A stretch of 42,320 nt of DNA from Actinomycetota bacterium. Lineage in GTDB: Bacteria; Actinomycetota; Acidimicrobiia; Acidimicrobiales; Ilumatobacteraceae. A program made the translations under genes and the position numbers. Every line of letters starts with the position of its first letter. Positions within the stretch are counted from its first letter, which is position 1. Location: assembly GCA_027730505.1 (NCBI GenBank), contig JAQCGT010000012.1, positions 1 to 42,320 of the forward strand, written 5' to 3'. The notes under the pieces were generated by a model, which saw only the letters and a program-made list of their open reading frames with translations, ran no database searches and was not told the origin of the DNA. Positions 18,901 to 27,147 of this stretch are shown here, piece by piece.

Positions 18901-19167
18901 TCACGTGCCCATGATGCGCATCAGTTCCTGCGACCTTGCGACACAATCACGGCCGGCGGCGGCGAACGCCTCGTCGAGGCGGGAGAGCACCTGCTTGAAC
19001 GACCCGTTCCAATCCTGTTCGAACCGCTGACGGGCCGGGCCCTGCCACGTTGTCGACCCGATCGAGCGGTCGACGGTTGCGACCATCCGGTGCAACACCT
19101 CAATCTGCTCGGTCAACGTGCGGCCCAATTGGGCCAGTTGTTCGGGATTCGCTCCGTACATCACCAT
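18901..19167 (-). CDS. WXG100 (ESAT-6-like) family protein
   Basis: About 88 aa; LGRTLTEQIEVLHRMVATVDRSIGSTTWQGPARQRFEQDWNGSFKQVLSRLDEAF; GGAGGA upstream of ATG 19167. Confidence 0.8.
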   Translation of the reverse strand: MVMYGANPEQLAQLGRTLTEQIEVLHRMVATVDRSIGSTTWQGPARQRFEQDWNGSFKQVLSRLDEAFAAAGRDCVARSQELMRIMGT

Positions 19168-19219
19168 GATTCCTCCGATCGTGCTCTGCGACTGCGAGAG
19201 CGTCGCCAGAGGGGATCGA

Positions 19220-19849
19220 TCACTCGTCGCCAGGGAAGAGCACACTCGGCGACCATGAATCAGCAGCGGCGACGAGTCCGTCGATCAACGCCTCTGTGTG
19301 CGGCGTGAGACCGTGCTCCCAGTCCCACCACAATGGCGACGAACCGCGTACCCGGGGAGGCAACTCGATCTGGACCCCGGCGCCGCGTGGCAGGTTCACC
19401 GGATTGCGCGGATGCATCCCACGCAGATCCTTCGGAATCTCCTCGGCGTCACTCACCAGTCGATACGCGGGCAGCCGAGATCGAAGGTGCTGAGCCACAT
19501 GATGAGCCAAGTCACGGTTACGACCACCGAGCAGCAGTGACGTGAAGAAGCCCCGTCTCCCGAAGCCGTGCACCGTCACCACCACATCGACATGTTCGAT
19601 GAACGCCGACATGGCATCGGAGTGGCTCGGGTCGAACCGGATCGACGGAATGTGAGGGGGATCGTCGCCGGGATGGAGCACGCCGTAATACGACGCACCA
19701 GCACGCATCGCCGCCTCCCGGGCGATCAGATCGGTGGCGGCTTCGAGCCCGCCACCGTGGTACGCCATGAAGCCGAACGTCGAGCGCAGCACACATTCCT
19801 CGACCACACCGTCGGTGGCCAACAGACGGGCGAAGTCGTCTGACGCCAT
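19220..19849 (-). CDS. Poly-gamma-glutamate hydrolase-like protein
   Basis: FGFMAYHGGGLEAATDLIAREAA...ASYYGVLHPG...VVVTVHGFGRRGFFTSLLLGGRNRDLAHHVAQHL. Confidence 0.7.
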   Translation of the reverse strand: MASDDFARLLATDGVVEECVLRSTFGFMAYHGGGLEAATDLIAREAAMRAGASYYGVLHPGDDPPHIPSIRFDPSHSDAMSAFIEHVDVVVTVHGFGRRGFFTSLLLGGRNRDLAHHVAQHLRSRLPAYRLVSDAEEIPKDLRGMHPRNPVNLPRGAGVQIELPPRVRGSSPLWWDWEHGLTPHTEALIDGLVAAADSWSPSVLFPGDE

Positions 19850-19895
19850 GACCGCATCGTGCCACCGTCACACCGCCGACCTAGCATCGTTACCG

Positions 19896-20468
19896 ATGTT
19901 GGTGTGGATGGACCTCGAAATGACCGGACTCGATCACACGAGCGACGTCATCGTTGAGATCGCCACGCTCATCACCGACGACGAGTTGCAGATCGTGGCC
20001 GAAGGCCCCGACCTCGTCGTGCACCAACCCGACGAGGTGCTCGCCGCCATGAACGACGTCGTCACCCGCATGCACACCGAGTCGGGCCTGCTCGAAGCCA
20101 TCCGCACCTCCACGCTCGACCTTGCCGAAGCGGGTCGCCTCACGCTCGACTTCATCCGCGAGCACTGCCCCGAACCGGGAACCGTGCCGCTGTGCGGCAA
20201 CTCGATCGGCACCGACCGCCGATTCCTTGCGGCATATCTCCCCGAGATCGAGAACTATCTGCACTACCGCAGCGTCGACGTCTCAACCATCAAAGAACTG
20301 GTTCGTCGTTGGTATCCCCAGACCCAGACCCTGCGGCCCTGGAAACCCAACAGTCACCGCGCCCTCGACGACATCCGAGAGAGCGTCGCTGAACTGCAGC
20401 GCTACCGCGACTTCGTCTTCCGCGACCCGGATCAAGTCGACGCCGCCATTGCCGCTCGCCCCAGTTGA
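19896..20468 (+). CDS. orn: Oligoribonuclease
   Basis: MLVWMDLEMTGLDHTSDVIVEIATLITD; GNSIGTDRRFLAAYLPEIENYLHYRSVDVSTIKEL; RALDDIRES; start 19896. Confidence 0.97.
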   Translation: MLVWMDLEMTGLDHTSDVIVEIATLITDDELQIVAEGPDLVVHQPDEVLAAMNDVVTRMHTESGLLEAIRTSTLDLAEAGRLTLDFIREHCPEPGTVPLCGNSIGTDRRFLAAYLPEIENYLHYRSVDVSTIKELVRRWYPQTQTLRPWKPNSHRALDDIRESVAELQRYRDFVFRDPDQVDAAIAARPS

Positions 20469-20501
20469 CGAAACCGAGGTTTCAGGTGCGACACTGCACC
20501 C

Positions 20502-21476
20502 ATGCGCGCCGCAGTTGTCGAGCAATACGGAGGACCCGAAGCCATTTCGGTGATGGAGGTTCCCGATCCGATTCCGGGTCCTGACGAGATCCGAGTGGCG
20601 GTCGAGTACAGCGCCTGCAATCGTGCCGACACCCTGCAACGTCAGGGTGCATACCCCGATCCGATCAAACGCCGGCACGAGATCCTCGGACTCGAGTACG
20701 CCGGCCGAGTCGAATCGGTGGGCGAACGGGTCACCCGCTGGTCGGTCGGCGATCGCGTGATGGGCATCGAAGCCGGCGCCTGCAACGCCAGCATGATCGT
20801 CACCCACGAGCGCATGGCGCTTCCGGTGCCCGAATGCATCAGCGACACTGAGATGGGTGCGATCCCCGAGGTGTTCATCACGGCGTGGGATGCACTGTGC
20901 GCCCAAGGTGGCCTCACCGCCGGTCGATGGGCGCTCGTGCACGCTGGTGGTTCCGGCGTCGGCACCGCTGCCATCCAGATCGCGAAGGCCATCGGAGCGA
21001 ACATCGCGGTCACCTGTTCGGCCCGCAAAGCCGACGCCTGTCGTGCCCTCGGCGCCGACCTTGTGCTCGAGCGCTCGCCAGCCGACTGGCTCGGTGCGCT
21101 CACTGAACACGTTCCGGGTGGCGTCGACGTGGTGCTTGACGTGATCGGCGGTGAAGAAGCCGACCGCAACCTCAAGGCCGTGAAGACCCAGGGCACGATC
21201 ATGCAGGTCGGATTCATGGGTGGCACCACCGCCACCATCACCGCCAGCCTGATCTTGTCCAAGCGCATCCACTGGATCGGCACCACCCTGCGGAACCGCC
21301 CGATCGAACAGAAGATCCAGGCGGTGCAGGGATTCGCCGCTGAGATGCTCCCGCTGTTCGAGGCCGGAGTGCTGAAGCCTGTCGTCGACACCACCTTCGC
21401 GCTCGACGACATCGCTGACGCGCATCGCCACATGGAAGCCGACGCCAACATCGGCAAGATCCTCCTCAAGATCTGA
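20502..21476 (+). CDS. Zinc-type alcohol dehydrogenase/quinone oxidoreductase (MDR superfamily)
   Basis: MRAAVVEQYGGPEAISVMEVPDP; LVHAGGSGVGTAAIQIAKAIGA; DVVLDVIGG. Confidence 0.93.
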   Translation: MRAAVVEQYGGPEAISVMEVPDPIPGPDEIRVAVEYSACNRADTLQRQGAYPDPIKRRHEILGLEYAGRVESVGERVTRWSVGDRVMGIEAGACNASMIVTHERMALPVPECISDTEMGAIPEVFITAWDALCAQGGLTAGRWALVHAGGSGVGTAAIQIAKAIGANIAVTCSARKADACRALGADLVLERSPADWLGALTEHVPGGVDVVLDVIGGEEADRNLKAVKTQGTIMQVGFMGGTTATITASLILSKRIHWIGTTLRNRPIEQKIQAVQGFAAEMLPLFEAGVLKPVVDTTFALDDIADAHRHMEADANIGKILLKI

Positions 21477-21497
21477 CGTCGAAAAACGCGAGGAGTC

Positions 21498-21521
21498 GCT
21501 CGTTCCGTCCTCGGGACGAGC
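21498..21521 (+). promoter_or_regulatory. Hairpin (9-bp stem with one G-U, 6-nt loop) ending at the WhiB-like start codon
   Basis: GCTCGTTCC-GTCCTC-GGGACGAGC followed directly by ATG (21522); GAGGAG SD-like just upstream. Confidence 0.55.
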
Positions 21522-21860
21522 ATGACACTCGAACTCGACTACATCACCGAACCCGTCGTCCTCACCGACACGCATCGCGCCCGCTGCGCCGATGGAGAAG
21601 GCACGTTCACCACGCTGTTCTTCTCCGACGATGCCATCGACTTGGCCCGAGCCAAAGCGATCTGTCAACGGTGCAGCCTGAGCGATGACTGCCTCGCCGG
21701 CGCGCTCGAACGATCAGAGCACTACGGCGTGTGGGGCGGACAACTCCTAATGGATGGTGTGATCGTCGACGACCGCCCACGACGGGGTCGGCCGCCGAAG
21801 AGTCCACGTCCTGCGCTCGAGGTCGAGGAAGTGCCCGTGCCGCCACACCTTGTCGCCTAA
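21522..21860 (+). CDS. WhiB family regulator, WhiB7-like (AT-hook C-terminus)
   Basis: C...CQRCSLSDDC cluster cysteines; EHYGVWGGQLLMDGVIV; RPRRGRPPKSPRP AT-hook-like tail. Confidence 0.88.
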   Translation: MTLELDYITEPVVLTDTHRARCADGEGTFTTLFFSDDAIDLARAKAICQRCSLSDDCLAGALERSEHYGVWGGQLLMDGVIVDDRPRRGRPPKSPRPALEVEEVPVPPHLVA

Positions 21861-21872
21861 TAGCCTGACCAT

Positions 21873-22475
21873 ATGGATCAACGCACCCGGCTCAAGGTGT
21901 TCGCCGGGGTCGCCGGGGTGATCATGCTCGGTCTCATCGCCGTCGGTGCACCGGAGGTGCGCGACGCTGTGAGCGGCTCGGATGTTGACGTCGTGCTCAG
22001 CGAGCCGGGCGAATATCAGCAGCCGGTCGATGGGTCATCGACCACGTTCAGGGACTTCTTCCCCGACGTCGAGATCTACGACACGGCTGGTCAGGCCGTC
22101 ATGAGCCGCGCCCTGCTCGGCACCCCGCTCGTGGTCAACCTCTGGTTCGCCAATTGCCCACCGTGTCAGCGCGAGATGCCCGACTTCGCGGCAGTCGACG
22201 AGGCGACGGGCGATTCGGTCCGCTTCGTCGGCATCAACCCGGTCGATACCGTCGAGCGTATGACCGCCTTCGCCGACTCGGTCGGCGTCACCTATGAGCT
22301 CTACAGCGATCCGTACGCCAGGATCACCGATGCGCTCGGCACAGTTGCGTTCCCACTGACTGTGTTCGTCGACGCTGAGGGCAACGTGCTCGACCGACGA
22401 GGCGTGCTCGACGTCGAATCGCTCGGCGAACGCATCGAAACCCTGTTCGACATCACGGTGGACATCTCCGCGTGA
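21873..22475 (+). CDS. TlpA-like thiol-disulfide oxidoreductase (membrane anchored)
   Basis: N-terminal TM; NLWFANCPPCQREMPDF; GTVAFPLTVFVD. Confidence 0.9.
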   Translation: MDQRTRLKVFAGVAGVIMLGLIAVGAPEVRDAVSGSDVDVVLSEPGEYQQPVDGSSTTFRDFFPDVEIYDTAGQAVMSRALLGTPLVVNLWFANCPPCQREMPDFAAVDEATGDSVRFVGINPVDTVERMTAFADSVGVTYELYSDPYARITDALGTVAFPLTVFVDAEGNVLDRRGVLDVESLGERIETLFDITVDISA

Positions 22476-23305
22476 GCCTGTCGTTCCTGCGTGGACTCGT
22501 CGCTGCGGTCAATCCGTGCGGTTTCGTGCTGCTCCCCACCTACTTGATGTTCTTCCTCGGTGCTGAGGTGACAGGAGCGGCATCGGGGATCGGGGTCCGA
22601 CGCGCCGGCATCAGACGCGCGCTGACGGTGAGCGGTGCATTGACCGCCGGCTTCATGGCGGTGTTCATCGTGGTCGGCATGGTCACGTACCACTTCACCT
22701 CATGGATTCAGCGCAACGCCCGCTACGCCACGATCGTCATCGCCATCGCTCTCGTCATCTTCGGCATCGCCATGCTCTCGGGTCGTCGTCTGCCCATCAA
22801 CACCCCACACCTCAACGCCGGCGGACGTGACCGTGGACTGTGGTCGATGTTCGTCTACGGCATCGCCTACGCCGTCGCATCATTGGGCTGCACCATCGGG
22901 CTGTTCCTTCCGTCGGTGTTCACCGCCCGCGACGACGGACTCATCGCCGCCATCGGTCACGTCGCGGCATACGCGCTCGGCATGGGCATGCTCATCACGG
23001 CGCTCACCGTGTCGCTGGCCGTCGCCAAAGTCGGCCTGCTCGGCGTGCTGCGACGTTCGACGCAGTATGTAGAACGAGTCGCCGGGGTGTTCGTGATCCT
23101 GTCGGGCATCTACCTCGCCTGGTACTTCTGGGTGGTCGACATCGGGTCGGGCACCGACCCCATCACCGGTGCCGTCGAAGACGTGCAGCGCTGGGTGATC
23201 ACCTCGCTCGACGCCAACTGGCAGGTCGCGGCGGTTGTCCTCGGCGCAGTGATCGTCGCCGCCCTCGGTTACGTCCGCTGGGGCCGCGACACCGATCAGC
23301 GATAG
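22472..23305 (+). CDS. CcdA/DsbD-family cytochrome c biogenesis transmembrane protein
   Basis: GLVAAVNPCGFVLLPTYLMFFLG; AVASLGCTIGLFLP; GTGA overlap with tlpA-like gene. Confidence 0.9.
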   Translation: MSLSFLRGLVAAVNPCGFVLLPTYLMFFLGAEVTGAASGIGVRRAGIRRALTVSGALTAGFMAVFIVVGMVTYHFTSWIQRNARYATIVIAIALVIFGIAMLSGRRLPINTPHLNAGGRDRGLWSMFVYGIAYAVASLGCTIGLFLPSVFTARDDGLIAAIGHVAAYALGMGMLITALTVSLAVAKVGLLGVLRRSTQYVERVAGVFVILSGIYLAWYFWVVDIGSGTDPITGAVEDVQRWVITSLDANWQVAAVVLGAVIVAALGYVRWGRDTDQR

Positions 23306-24582
23306 CCGAGCGCGCTGGCCTCACGGGCCAATTCGTCGCGATGATCGGGATGAGCGATCGATATCAACGCTGCGGTGCGCTCGGCGATCGTCCGCCCTCG
23401 CAACTCGGCCACACCCCATTCGGTCACCACCTTGTCGACCGTGTTCTTCGGTGTGGTCACCGCCTCGCCCGGGGCCAACCTCGGCACGATCCGGCTCCGA
23501 CCGTCACTCGTCGTCGAGTGCAGCACCACAAAACCCTGACCGCCCTCTGAGTACATCGCACCGCGAGCGAAATCGTTCTGTCCACCCGACGACGAGTAGT
23601 ACCGCCCATCGATCGTCTCCGAGGCGCACTGCCCGTAGAAATCGACCGACAGCGTGGCGTTGATCGAGATGAACCCTCGCTCACGGGCGATGATCCGCGG
23701 ATCGTTCACATATCGGACCGGCCACAACTCGACAGCGGTGTTCTCATGCAGGAAGCGGTGCAATCGGTCGGTGCCGAGTGCGAACGTGCCGACCGTCTTC
23801 GTGCGGTTCAGGTCCTTACGAATGCCGTTCACCACACCTGACTCGATCAGATCGACCACACCGTCGGACAGCAACTCGGTGTGGACACCGAGATCGCGAT
23901 GATCCGACAGCGCCGCCATGATCGCGTTCGGGATCGCCCCGATACCGGTCTGCAACGTCGCCCCATCGGGAATCCGCTCCGCGACAAACCCGGCGATGCG
24001 ATGATCGATCTCATCGGGCGCACGCGGCGGGACCTGCACGAGCGGACGGTCACTACGACACCAGCCGAGCACCTGCGACGAATGCAACTGATTGCGGCCG
24101 AATGTGCGCGGCATGTGCTCGGTCACCTCGAGAAAGAAGCGGGCTCGACCGATGAAACTCGAGACGTAGTCGGCGGAGACGCCGAGCGAGAAATAGCCAT
24201 GCTGGTCAGGTGGAGACGCGGCCGCGATGACCAGTGGGTCGCTTGTGCGCCACCGCATGATGTCGTACACCTCCGAGAAATGGTTCGGCACCAGATCGAC
24301 CGTGCCCTTGGCATAGTGCTCACGGGTGATGTGCGACAGGAAGTACGCCACGTGATGCATCCGATCACCGAAGCGCCCAGCGAGATACGGCCGATCGTGC
24401 AGCGCATGCATCTGATGGACACGCAACCCGGTCGGCCCGCGACCCCCGGCGACTGCTGATTCGATTGTGTCGAGCAACAATGTTGGCTCACCGTTTGCGA
24501 GCGGCACGATCAGATCGGTGCCATCAGCCACATGATCGAGAATCACCGACGCGTCACACGGGCTCGTCGCATCAGTTCCCAC
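23296..24582 (-). CDS. Acetyl-CoA hydrolase/4-hydroxybutyrate CoA-transferase family protein
   Basis: TLQTGIGAIPNAIMAAL; HTELLSDGVVDLIESG; GGQNDFARGAMYSEGGQGF; GTG 24582 preferred over ORF start 24738. Confidence 0.9.
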   Translation of the reverse strand: MGTDATSPCDASVILDHVADGTDLIVPLANGEPTLLLDTIESAVAGGRGPTGLRVHQMHALHDRPYLAGRFGDRMHHVAYFLSHITREHYAKGTVDLVPNHFSEVYDIMRWRTSDPLVIAAASPPDQHGYFSLGVSADYVSSFIGRARFFLEVTEHMPRTFGRNQLHSSQVLGWCRSDRPLVQVPPRAPDEIDHRIAGFVAERIPDGATLQTGIGAIPNAIMAALSDHRDLGVHTELLSDGVVDLIESGVVNGIRKDLNRTKTVGTFALGTDRLHRFLHENTAVELWPVRYVNDPRIIARERGFISINATLSVDFYGQCASETIDGRYYSSSGGQNDFARGAMYSEGGQGFVVLHSTTSDGRSRIVPRLAPGEAVTTPKNTVDKVVTEWGVAELRGRTIAERTAALISIAHPDHRDELAREASALGYR

Positions 24583-24619
24583 GTCGGCCACCGTAGGCCG
24601 ACTGGGATACCGTCGCCCT

Positions 24620-25495
24620 ATGACGTCCGACACTGGATCGACCCCATCCGAACGCCAGCGAGCGGCTGATGTGCCCGTGAGGCCCGCAGCAACAGTGATG
24701 TTGGTCCGCGACGGTGACGCCGGGCCTGAAGTGTTCATGCTGCGCCGGACGCTGTCGGCGGCGTTCGCGAGCGGTCAGTACGTCTTCCCCGGCGGCAAGG
24801 TCGACGGCACCGACCATGCCGAGGAACTCGAACCGATCTGCGACGGTCTCGACGACGACGGAGCGTCAGCGCGTCTCGGACTCGAACGCGGCGGTCTCGC
24901 CTGGTTGGTGGCCGCCATCCGTGAGAGCTTCGAAGAAGCTGGTGTGCTGCTTGCCCGCCGGGCCGACTCAGCCGAGATGATTCGGTTCGACGCCGACATC
25001 GCCGGGCCCATGGCCGAAGCACGCCGTTCGATTCATGCGGGTGACCGTTCTCTCGCCGACCTGTGCCGTGAACACGACCTTCGACTCGTCACCGACGCGA
25101 TCGGTTTTGTGAGCCACTGGATCACCCCGATGGGTGAAGGTCGACGATTCGACACCAGATTTCTGCTCGCTCGGGCACCCGAAGCCCAAGAACCACTGCA
25201 CGATGGTGGCGAGACGATCGACAGCCTGTGGGTGCGACCCGCCGACGCGCTCGATCGTTGGCGGGCCGGTGACCTGCAGATGTTCCCGCCGACCGTGGCG
25301 AACCTCGAGTGGCTCGGCTCGTACGGCGATGCCGACGACGCCTTGGTCGGTGCCGAAGATCTCGGTATCCCCTCGCCAATCCTTCCCCGTATGCGCACCG
25401 ACGCCGATGGCAACGTGACCGGCATTGCGATGCCCGGTGAGGCCGATTACAACGACGTGCCGCTGCCCGAATTCGTCTTCGGGCGCTTCCGATGA
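24620..25495 (+). CDS. NUDIX hydrolase
   Basis: YVFPGGKVDGTDH...AAIRESFEEAGVLLA. Confidence 0.9.
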   Translation: MTSDTGSTPSERQRAADVPVRPAATVMLVRDGDAGPEVFMLRRTLSAAFASGQYVFPGGKVDGTDHAEELEPICDGLDDDGASARLGLERGGLAWLVAAIRESFEEAGVLLARRADSAEMIRFDADIAGPMAEARRSIHAGDRSLADLCREHDLRLVTDAIGFVSHWITPMGEGRRFDTRFLLARAPEAQEPLHDGGETIDSLWVRPADALDRWRAGDLQMFPPTVANLEWLGSYGDADDALVGAEDLGIPSPILPRMRTDADGNVTGIAMPGEADYNDVPLPEFVFGRFR

Positions 25496-25496
25496 G

Positions 25497-26738
25497 TCAG
25501 TCGGCCGACTGAGCGTCAGCCTCTGACAGCGCCGTCTCGACCGCTGCGAGCAGCCGAGCTGAGCACCCGGCCATGTCGATCCCGTCGGTGGACGGCACCA
25601 TCGGCACCACCTCATCGCGAAGTCGATTGACGATCGCACGCAATGCAGTCGCCGCCGGCCCATCGGACGAGAGGATCACCGGTTGGCCGATGTCGCCGCC
25701 GTCAGCGAGCGCAGCCTCGATCGGAATCGAACCGAGCAGTGGCGCCCCAACGGCGTCGGCGAGCGCCTGGCCCCCACCAGAGCCGAACACCTCATGGTGT
25801 TCGCCGTGCTCGCACACGAACCCCGACATGTTCTCGATCACACCGACGACCGGCAGGAACGAGCGTCTCGCCATGTCAGCGGCGCGCTGAGCGACCCGTT
25901 GCGCGGCGAGTGCTGGGGTGGTGACGACAACGAGCGAGGTCCGAGGCAGCAGTCGTGCCAGCCCCATCTGCACATCACCGGTACCCGGCGGCATATCGAT
26001 CAGCAGATAGTCGAGGTCACCCCACGCCACATCGCGCAGGAACTGTTCGACCGCCTTGGTGAGCATCAGGCCACGCCACATCAATGCGGTGGACTCTTCG
26101 ACCAAGAACCCGGTCGACACCACCTCGATCATCCCGTCACCGATCGGCAGACGATTCGGCGTGATTCGGGGACGACCGTCAACCTCGGCGGCCTCAAGCG
26201 GTTGGTCAACACCGAGGAGACGTGGAACAGAGAACCCCCAGATGTCGGCATCGAGCACCCCGACGGCGAGCCCACTCGCCGCAAGTCCGGCAGCCAGGTT
26301 GACCGTCACCGAGCTCTTGCCGACCCCGCCTTTGCCGCTCGCCACGGCAACGATCCGGCAACGCTCGCCGATAGCGGTTTCCGGGGCGCGTTCACGGGCA
26401 TTCCAGCGGGCCGTCGTCATTGCCGCCGTGCGCTCCTCTGGGGTCATCTCGCCCCAGTCGATCTTCACCGAGGCCACCCCCGGATGAACGCTGATGCGAT
26501 CCTCGATCGACCGCTTGATCTCGGCGCGCATCGGACAGCCGCCGATGGTCAGCTTCACCCCGACTGTGACCGCGCCGTCGGGAGCGACCTCAACCGACGG
26601 AATCATGCCGAGCGTCACGACATCACTTCCCAGTTCGGGATCGATAACCGTTCGAAGGGCATCGGTGACCACATCGACCGAAGGGGGTTCAGCAACGGTG
26701 GGCTCGTGCGCCGGCGGCGTGATCAAGCCGTCGTCCAT
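25497..26738 (-). CDS. Mrp/NBP35 (ApbC) family ATP-binding iron-sulfur carrier
   Basis: N-terminal MIP18-like region; VASGKGGVGKSSVTVNLAAGLA; IDMPPGTGDVQ; start MDDGLI at 26738 preceded by TAGGAT-N6. Confidence 0.95.
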   Translation of the reverse strand: MDDGLITPPAHEPTVAEPPSVDVVTDALRTVIDPELGSDVVTLGMIPSVEVAPDGAVTVGVKLTIGGCPMRAEIKRSIEDRISVHPGVASVKIDWGEMTPEERTAAMTTARWNARERAPETAIGERCRIVAVASGKGGVGKSSVTVNLAAGLAASGLAVGVLDADIWGFSVPRLLGVDQPLEAAEVDGRPRITPNRLPIGDGMIEVVSTGFLVEESTALMWRGLMLTKAVEQFLRDVAWGDLDYLLIDMPPGTGDVQMGLARLLPRTSLVVVTTPALAAQRVAQRAADMARRSFLPVVGVIENMSGFVCEHGEHHEVFGSGGGQALADAVGAPLLGSIPIEAALADGGDIGQPVILSSDGPAATALRAIVNRLRDEVVPMVPSTDGIDMAGCSARLLAAVETALSEADAQSAD

Positions 26739-26817
26739 GCCCAAATCCTACCGAGGGGTGGTCCGCCGGTCGCCGTGTGGCTAGCATTTCCACCATCGTC
26801 ATAGGAGGAATTCAGAC

Positions 26818-27147
26818 GTGATCACACTCACCGACACCGCCGCCAACAAGGTCAAGGAGCTTCTCGACGCCGAAGGCTCGTCCGAACTCGCTCTGCGCGT
26901 CGCCGTCCGCCCCGGCGGATGCAGTGGCTTCTCCTACGAGATGTTCTTCGACGGCGACATCGCCGCCGACGATGAGCAGGCCACCTTCGGTGACGCCAAC
27001 CTCGTGAAAGTCGTCGTCGACCCGGCGTCAGCTCAGCTGCTCCAGGGTGCCACGCTCGACTACAAGGACGGCCTCGAGCAGTCGGGATTCGCCATCACGA
27101 ACCCGAACGCCAGCCGTACCTGCGGTTGCGGCCAGAGCTTCTCCTGA
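26818..27147 (+). CDS. HesB/IscA family iron-sulfur insertion protein (ErpA-like)
   Basis: GTG start with AGGAGG; RPGGCSGFSYEMFFD; NPNASRTCGCGQSFS. Confidence 0.95.
   Translation: MITLTDTAANKVKELLDAEGSSELALRVAVRPGGCSGFSYEMFFDGDIAADDEQATFGDANLVKVVVDPASAQLLQGATLDYKDGLEQSGFAITNPNASRTCGCGQSFS

Noticed and set aside
20283-21668. 461-aa minus-strand ORF
   Set aside because: Antisense shadow of orn, the quinone oxidoreductase and the whiB-like gene, which have clear family motifs; composition (His/Asp/Gly-rich, low hydrophobic pattern) is typical of high-GC shadow frames.
25683-26804. 373-aa plus-strand ORF
   Set aside because: Antisense to mrp; Arg/His-rich shadow frame without family motifs.
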